Source: Symbiodinium kawagutii (taxonomy: Eukaryota; Sar; Dinophyceae; Suessiales; Symbiodiniaceae). Taken from it: 64,000 nucleotides of DNA. The translations under genes were made by a program, and so were the position numbers. Below are positions 59,880 through 64,000 of this stretch, piece after piece (position 1 is the first letter of the stretch; the number at the start of each line of letters is the position of its first letter). The stretch lies in the NCBI GenBank assembly GCA_009767595.1, contig VSDK01000749.1:1-64000 (forward strand), in the 5' to 3' direction. The notes under the pieces were generated by a model. The model ran no database searches, was not told the DNA's origin, and was given only the letters and a program-made list of their open reading frames with translations.

Positions 59880-62500
59880 AAAATGTGTTGTTCTTTGTCA
59901 ATTCGAATGTTCTTGGTTACATTCTTGTTCAACGTCTCTGCGGAAGCCGAATCTTAAGGTGAAATGGTTTCCCATCGTCTTTTTAGAAGGTCCCATGTTT
60001 TTTTCCATGTTTTTTGTTCTGGATATTATTTTGGGAGCGTGGTTTGCGAACCTTCCAGAAGAACTGGGTTCAGCAAATCAAAATTGCCAGCATCATCGCA
60101 TGATTTCATATTTAATATCAGCAATTTTTTTGGGCCACACAAGCGTTATAATCGTCAATTTCATTTCCCGAGAATTTATGAATTTTTAATCGTTGAAATA
60201 GGTTCAACACGGTCTTCCTTCTTCAATTTTAACACGAAACGCGGGCAATCAACATCCTATGATCTGTGTCAATGTCATGCACTTTTGTGGCGACAATGTC
60301 TGGGATTTCATGTTCCATGGTGCAATAACGAGAATACAATCCATTTGGCTGTATTGATGTGAGTGCCATGGAGGTTTCCGATCCTTAACCCCTACACATT
60401 TGCATGTCACAAGGCCAGCGTCGGGTTTGCAGAAAAATGTGTTTTTCACCCAAAAGTTGTTTTTCCACACAAAATCCCTCCAAGGCAAAAAGTTTCAGAA
60501 GTTAGGCACCATTGGAAAATCAAGACCTTGTCGTTCGATCCCGTAGACATACGGTCCCATGCAAGGTTCCCGCGGAAAGGTTTCAAGCAATTTTGCGCTG
60601 AAGTCGCGAGGAATTAATGTACGAACGTAAGCATATTTAACTGACACATTCTTTCATTTTGACACATGCGATCCCAATTCCAAATCATAGTGTCCTCCTG
60701 CCGCTTGATCGACTGCACGATCGACAAAGGAATGTTTTCCAACCTGTGGCTGCAATCGCGTTTGCATAATTTTGTTCCACCACCAAAAATTTCGCAACCA
60801 AAAGTTGCACACGAATTTCCACAACCACCCTGAGCCAGCCAGACCCCCAAAAGAATATCAATAAATTACGTTGTTTTTCCATCACCCGGCCCAAATGGTG
60901 AAATGAAAATTGCCAAACTTGAGGTTTGGGGCGTTTTGTCCTAGCGGGACACCTCAGAACAAGATTTTTGCCGCTGTCAAGGGCAAATCTAACGCAGTCC
61001 TGCTGAACTTGTCACGTTCGTACAAAACCTTCCGTCACACTTCAAATTAGCCGGAAGAAACAGTGCCAGATAACCGGGCCACGACGAAAAAAACATGCCT
61101 AGGACACATTAAATCCAAACAACACACAAGTCACAAAGTTGAGATACACCGAAAAAAACGCCCCTAAGGCCCACAAATGTAAACAGCGCACGGCCTAAAA
61201 ATTAGGGACTAATATTGGCATGTGCCTCCAGCCCAATGACCGACATGGTTCATGCTATGCAATGCTACATGAAGAAAACTTTCCGTGTCCTTCCACGAAA
61301 ATGGTGGCGGTTCAGTGGTGCCGTGCAAATGTTGTTCACTCCTTTTTTTTCCTTTGGCTAGCGCACAAAATCATTCCAGAAAAATCACGCCACCGCATCT
61401 ACTGATGACAATGCCTGCGAGAAAAACAGGGGTACCAGTGGCTGTATGTAAGAGAAGGCCCCACCAAAACAAGTGTGACCAGGACAGGGTTTTGGATAGC
61501 TTGGGGGACAAGATCACACGGACAGACAAGGATCACACAAACGAAACAACCTACACTTTGATACGGCACCACGTGCAAACAAAACAAAAAAAGAAAAAAA
61601 ATATGCTGACCTATGGTGGGACCAGCCCTGGATTTGGGCGATCGGAGAAGAAAAAAAACGACATTTATCAACAATTGACCGCAGTGGTGGAACCAAGCAC
61701 CCCATAAAGTCACACCCAAGAGGGTGGTGACAAGGAGAAAAAGGCTAGAAGTCAAAAAATTGCGAAACCACAAACTTCCAGCCAACAATGACCACCGGCT
61801 CAATGAATTCAAACCGGAAACGGGGAAAAATAAATCCAAGATGACATGCCAATGGTTTGTCATGTTAAAAACAAATGCCCGGAACAAAAACAGACATCCG
61901 TCCAAAAAAGAACGCCATTCAAAAGGACAACCCAGTGAATGCGCGAAAACCAGGACACTTCCGGGTCCTAGCGCGAACGTAAAAAACCAAGCCCGCAAAC
62001 CGTCCCAACGCTTTATGAATGAAGACTGGGTTTGCTGAAAGAGAGGTATGGTTTGTACCGTTTCCCCTCGACAGCTGAGCAGTCCATATGCAGCGTGGTC
62101 GCCGTCTTTTTCCGCCGTTCAGAAAGCAGGGCTGCAAACGGGTTTGCGTTGCCCATGTCGCTGCACAGTTGGGCGCGCACTTTCCTGTCCCTCGGATGGA
62201 AAAGTAAACTGATATAAATTGTTTCGGGTGCTAACATGTCTTTCTGCGTGATGTATTGTTTTATGCGACTTCCCGGACGGATTTGGCGGTTCCGTTGGAC
62301 ATTTTCGGCGATGAACTTCGGCAAGCCGGTTTGGAAATCGACATTTCAAAAACAAAAAATTCACGACGCAGGCATTGACTTGTCCGATGTTATGATATGG
62401 TCGAAATCCCTCATGGCATGCAAACCCACAAATATTTTGGAAGGCTGATCCCCGGTGATTTGAAACAGCAATCTCGGGTGGGCAAGTTCAATCAGCATCC
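59880..62500. other. Degenerate sequence, perhaps the 5' part of the LINE
   Basis: Many GGTTT, AAAAA and TTTTT words and ORFs in all frames, none with a family motif. A 200-codon hydrophobic ORF at 61399-61998 is only the complement of an A-rich strand. No tRNA, rRNA or promoter signal was seen. Confidence 0.5.
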
Positions 62501-62511
62501 GGCAATCCTTA

Positions 62512-62644
62512 CCAACAAGCAACAGCGTGAGAGCAGCACTGACAGAAGCGAGCGGGCTCTTTTTGTAGACAGTTGGCCAAGTTGGGTCACCAAGACAGCT
62601 AGGCAGTGCTTTCAGCATGCAAACTCTGCTTGGTCAAGAATCCC
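62512..62644 (-). repeat. Direct repeat B2 of the tyrosine-recombinase element
   Basis: 133 bases identical to 62789-62921 by direct reading. In element orientation this is the outermost 3' block; beyond it (below 62512) the similarity stops, so this should be the element's 3' end. Confidence 0.9.
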
Positions 62645-62788
62645 CCCAGCGGGTGTGGGTGGGTGGGAGAACGAAATCCCTCACCAGCCTTGAGCCAAAA
62701 TGGCATCAAAGGGCTGAGGTGAACGGGACCCTCCCCCAACTCCCTTCTCACTATTAAGCTTGTTACACCCACAACTATGTTGTTCCTC
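62645..62788 (-). repeat. Spacer block A2 of the tyrosine-recombinase element
   Basis: 144 bases between the two identical 133-base repeats. In Ngaro/PAT-type elements this position holds A2, a copy of the block at the element's 5' end (A1). A1 would be right of the window. The block contains the 16-base spliced-leader match at 62689-62704. Confidence 0.6.
62689..62704 (-). other. Spliced-leader-like relict sequence
   Basis: The minus strand reads GCCATTTTGGCTCAAG, identical to the last 16 bases of the 22-base dinoflagellate trans-spliced leader as I know it; the bases just before it (GAT) match poorly. It is followed by GCTGG and not by a GT donor, so it looks like a leader that was once joined to an mRNA, not a leader RNA gene. 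Confidence 0.7.
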
Positions 62789-62921
62789 CCAACAAGCAAC
62801 AGCGTGAGAGCAGCACTGACAGAAGCGAGCGGGCTCTTTTTGTAGACAGTTGGCCAAGTTGGGTCACCAAGACAGCTAGGCAGTGCTTTCAGCATGCAAA
62901 CTCTGCTTGGTCAAGAATCCC
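62789..62921 (-). repeat. Direct repeat B1 of the tyrosine-recombinase element
   Basis: 133 bases, identical to 62512-62644, starting 7 bases after the recombinase stop codon in element orientation. Confidence 0.9.
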
Positions 62922-62928
62922 ACTTGAG

Positions 62929-64000
62929 TCAACTTGCCAACTCACCCACTTGCGAAGCGCAAGGTGGCTCGCTAGAAGATGATGAACTTGAGGCCTCATC
63001 ATCACTGTCTGTAAGCTCGGAGTCTTTAAAACATTTCTGACATTGTGGCCATGATCTATCCACGGTGTCCCGTATGGAATAGTCGGCATTGTTCCGAGCA
63101 AAATACCAGAAGCAACGGGTGCGCCACACCCAGTGAGGAGAATCGGGTCGTCTTGCACTGATGATGTGAACCTTGCCACCACGAGAGCGGTTAAGCACAT
63201 AGGTGGTGTCTGGTACTGCGGGAACTTCAGAAACAAAAGCTGAAGCAGCTGCGCAATCAGCCAAGCATTCCAGAGGCTGATGTGCAATGCCCGAAGTGGC
63301 TTGTGCCTGCTGTAAGGCTTTTGTCTGATTCCAAAGGGCAGCAAGTGCTGCCTTGGCGGCATCCAAAGATGTCTGAATGGAAGCTTCTTGAGCTAAGTGT
63401 GTCAGTTGTGACAACGGTGCTTCTCTGATGTAAATCTTGAACACCTCACTGCCCCAGCGTCCAAACATCTGGATTCTCCAAAGCTCAACCTGAGTGTGAG
63501 CTAAGTACACTGCGCCAGTCGCGCGGGCAGAGTGCCCAGTGTACTTGCGGACTCCTGACGGGAACGTCAAAGGAAGGTCCAGCAGTTGAGCAATGCGCTC
63601 AAACGTGTCAGCCCATCCAGATTTGGATGATGGCGAACCACCCTGAGAAGGGAAAAGCCACACAGTTTGAAGTGTGGTTACCCAATCTAAGTGCGCCACC
63701 ATCAAGTGGTAAGGACACTCAGGTGCGGAACCTGAAATACAAGAGCACGAATGAGTTCTCGTGGCTCCTAGGGCTTGCCAATCCGTCTTGCTGGATGGTA
63801 GTCGCCAGTGCACCAGGTGGTTTACAGAATCCACGGTGACGTGTTCAGGTTTCGCATTGCTGGCTTCAATTTCTCGAAGCAACCACCAGGATGCCAGAAG
63901 CGTTGACCTCACAGGGTGAAGGGGTCCATGCCTGACCACTGAGTCTTCCAGTTGTTGCAGGTTTGCCACACGCAAGAGCGGTAACGGCTGTGCTTGCTTG
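62929..64000 (-). CDS. Tyrosine recombinase of a DIRS/Ngaro-type retroelement (5' end beyond window)
   Basis: The frame is open from the window edge to the TGA at 62929 (about 356 codons) and probably continues to the right. The five catalytic positions of tyrosine recombinases can be placed: Arg in WWLLREIEASN, Lys in LPSSKTDWQ, the HxxR box in YTGHSARATG, Trp in MFGRWGS, and the nucleophile Tyr in EVFKIYIREAP. A helical tail follows, then a Cys-containing segment and an acidic Ser run (SDDEASSSSSSSE). Such enzymes insert circular DNA copies by site-specific recombination instead of using a DDE integrase. Intact catalytic residues and no internal stop suggest recent activity. Reverse transcriptase and RNase H would lie outside the window, so a DNA-only Crypton is the alternative; the split repeats favour a retroelement. 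Confidence 0.9.
   Translation of the reverse strand, partial: KQAQPLPLLRVANLQQLEDSVVRHGPLHPVRSTLLASWWLLREIEASNAKPEHVTVDSVNHLVHWRLPSSKTDWQALGATRTHSCSCISGSAPECPYHLMVAHLDWVTTLQTVWLFPSQGGSPSSKSGWADTFERIAQLLDLPLTFPSGVRKYTGHSARATGAVYLAHTQVELWRIQMFGRWGSEVFKIYIREAPLSQLTHLAQEASIQTSLDAAKAALAALWNQTKALQQAQATSGIAHQPLECLADCAAASAFVSEVPAVPDTTYVLNRSRGGKVHIISARRPDSPHWVWRTRCFWYFARNNADYSIRDTVDRSWPQCQKCFKDSELTDSDDEASSSSSSSEPPCASQVGELAS

Noticed and set aside
61399..61998. 200-codon hydrophobic ORF resembling a membrane protein
   Set aside because: Its hydrophobicity comes from the complement of an A-rich strand (Lys codons become Phe), and it has no helix spacing or family motif.

Overview
The window reads as nuclear DNA of a dinoflagellate, most likely a Symbiodiniaceae-type alga. 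Four signs support this. (1) Genes are cut into short exons whose introns start with GC or GA as often as with GT, and the exon after the AG acceptor usually starts with G. I could reconstruct this from reading frames in a MFSD5-like transporter, ClpX, two protein kinases and a plastid-type protein. (2) One protein begins with a signal-peptide plus transit-like region carrying a FVGR motif, as in peridinin-plastid proteins. (3) A perfect 16-base match to the 3' part of the dinoflagellate spliced leader lies inside a mobile element. (4) Every gene I trust lies on the minus strand, as in dinoflagellate unidirectional gene clusters. Much of the rest is microsatellite, T-rich sequence and transposon remains.

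Layout, left to right (transcription runs right to left). 0-2.1 kb: the 5' part of a Ty1/copia retrotransposon (candidate LTR, primer-binding site, gag and protease). 2.1-3.5 kb: microsatellites, a truncated tRNA-Lys pseudogene and a pyrimidine-rich tract. 3.6-5.8 kb: five exons of a MFSD5-like transporter, with the 3' half not found. 9.1-9.5 kb: an intact single-exon FAM32A homologue. 12-14.4 kb: a multi-exon MORN-repeat protein. 14.4-23.5 kb: repeats and doubtful exons. 23.5-27.4 kb: a CAMK-like kinase with only its C-lobe recognisable, and possible exons of a membrane protein. 27.9-32.0 kb: an armadillo-like ORF, two helical exons and a 338-aa ORF, perhaps one gene. 32.2-35.2 kb: a well supported protein kinase with ten recovered exons. 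35.5-38.4 kb: scattered exon candidates. 40.5-42 kb: helical exons. 42.0-47.2 kb: ClpX. 48-50 kb: a coiled-coil protein and neighbouring exons. 50.3-52.8 kb and 53.3-54.6 kb: unrecognised multi-exon genes. 55.2-57.0 kb: the plastid-type protein. 58.6-59.9 kb: a dead LINE reverse transcriptase. 62.5-64 kb: the 3' end of a tyrosine-recombinase retroelement with split direct repeats.

The genes do not form an obvious pathway. ClpX (organelle protein quality control), FAM32A (spliceosome), the MFS carrier, the kinases and the MORN protein look like ordinary housekeeping or signalling genes in one directional cluster peppered with retroelements. The most unusual object is the tyrosine-recombinase element at the right edge. 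Its 3' end has the order B1-A2-B2 typical of Ngaro/PAT-type elements, and its A2 block contains the spliced-leader match. Exon borders were inferred by hand from frame, motif order and splice signals; no database search or transcript was available.
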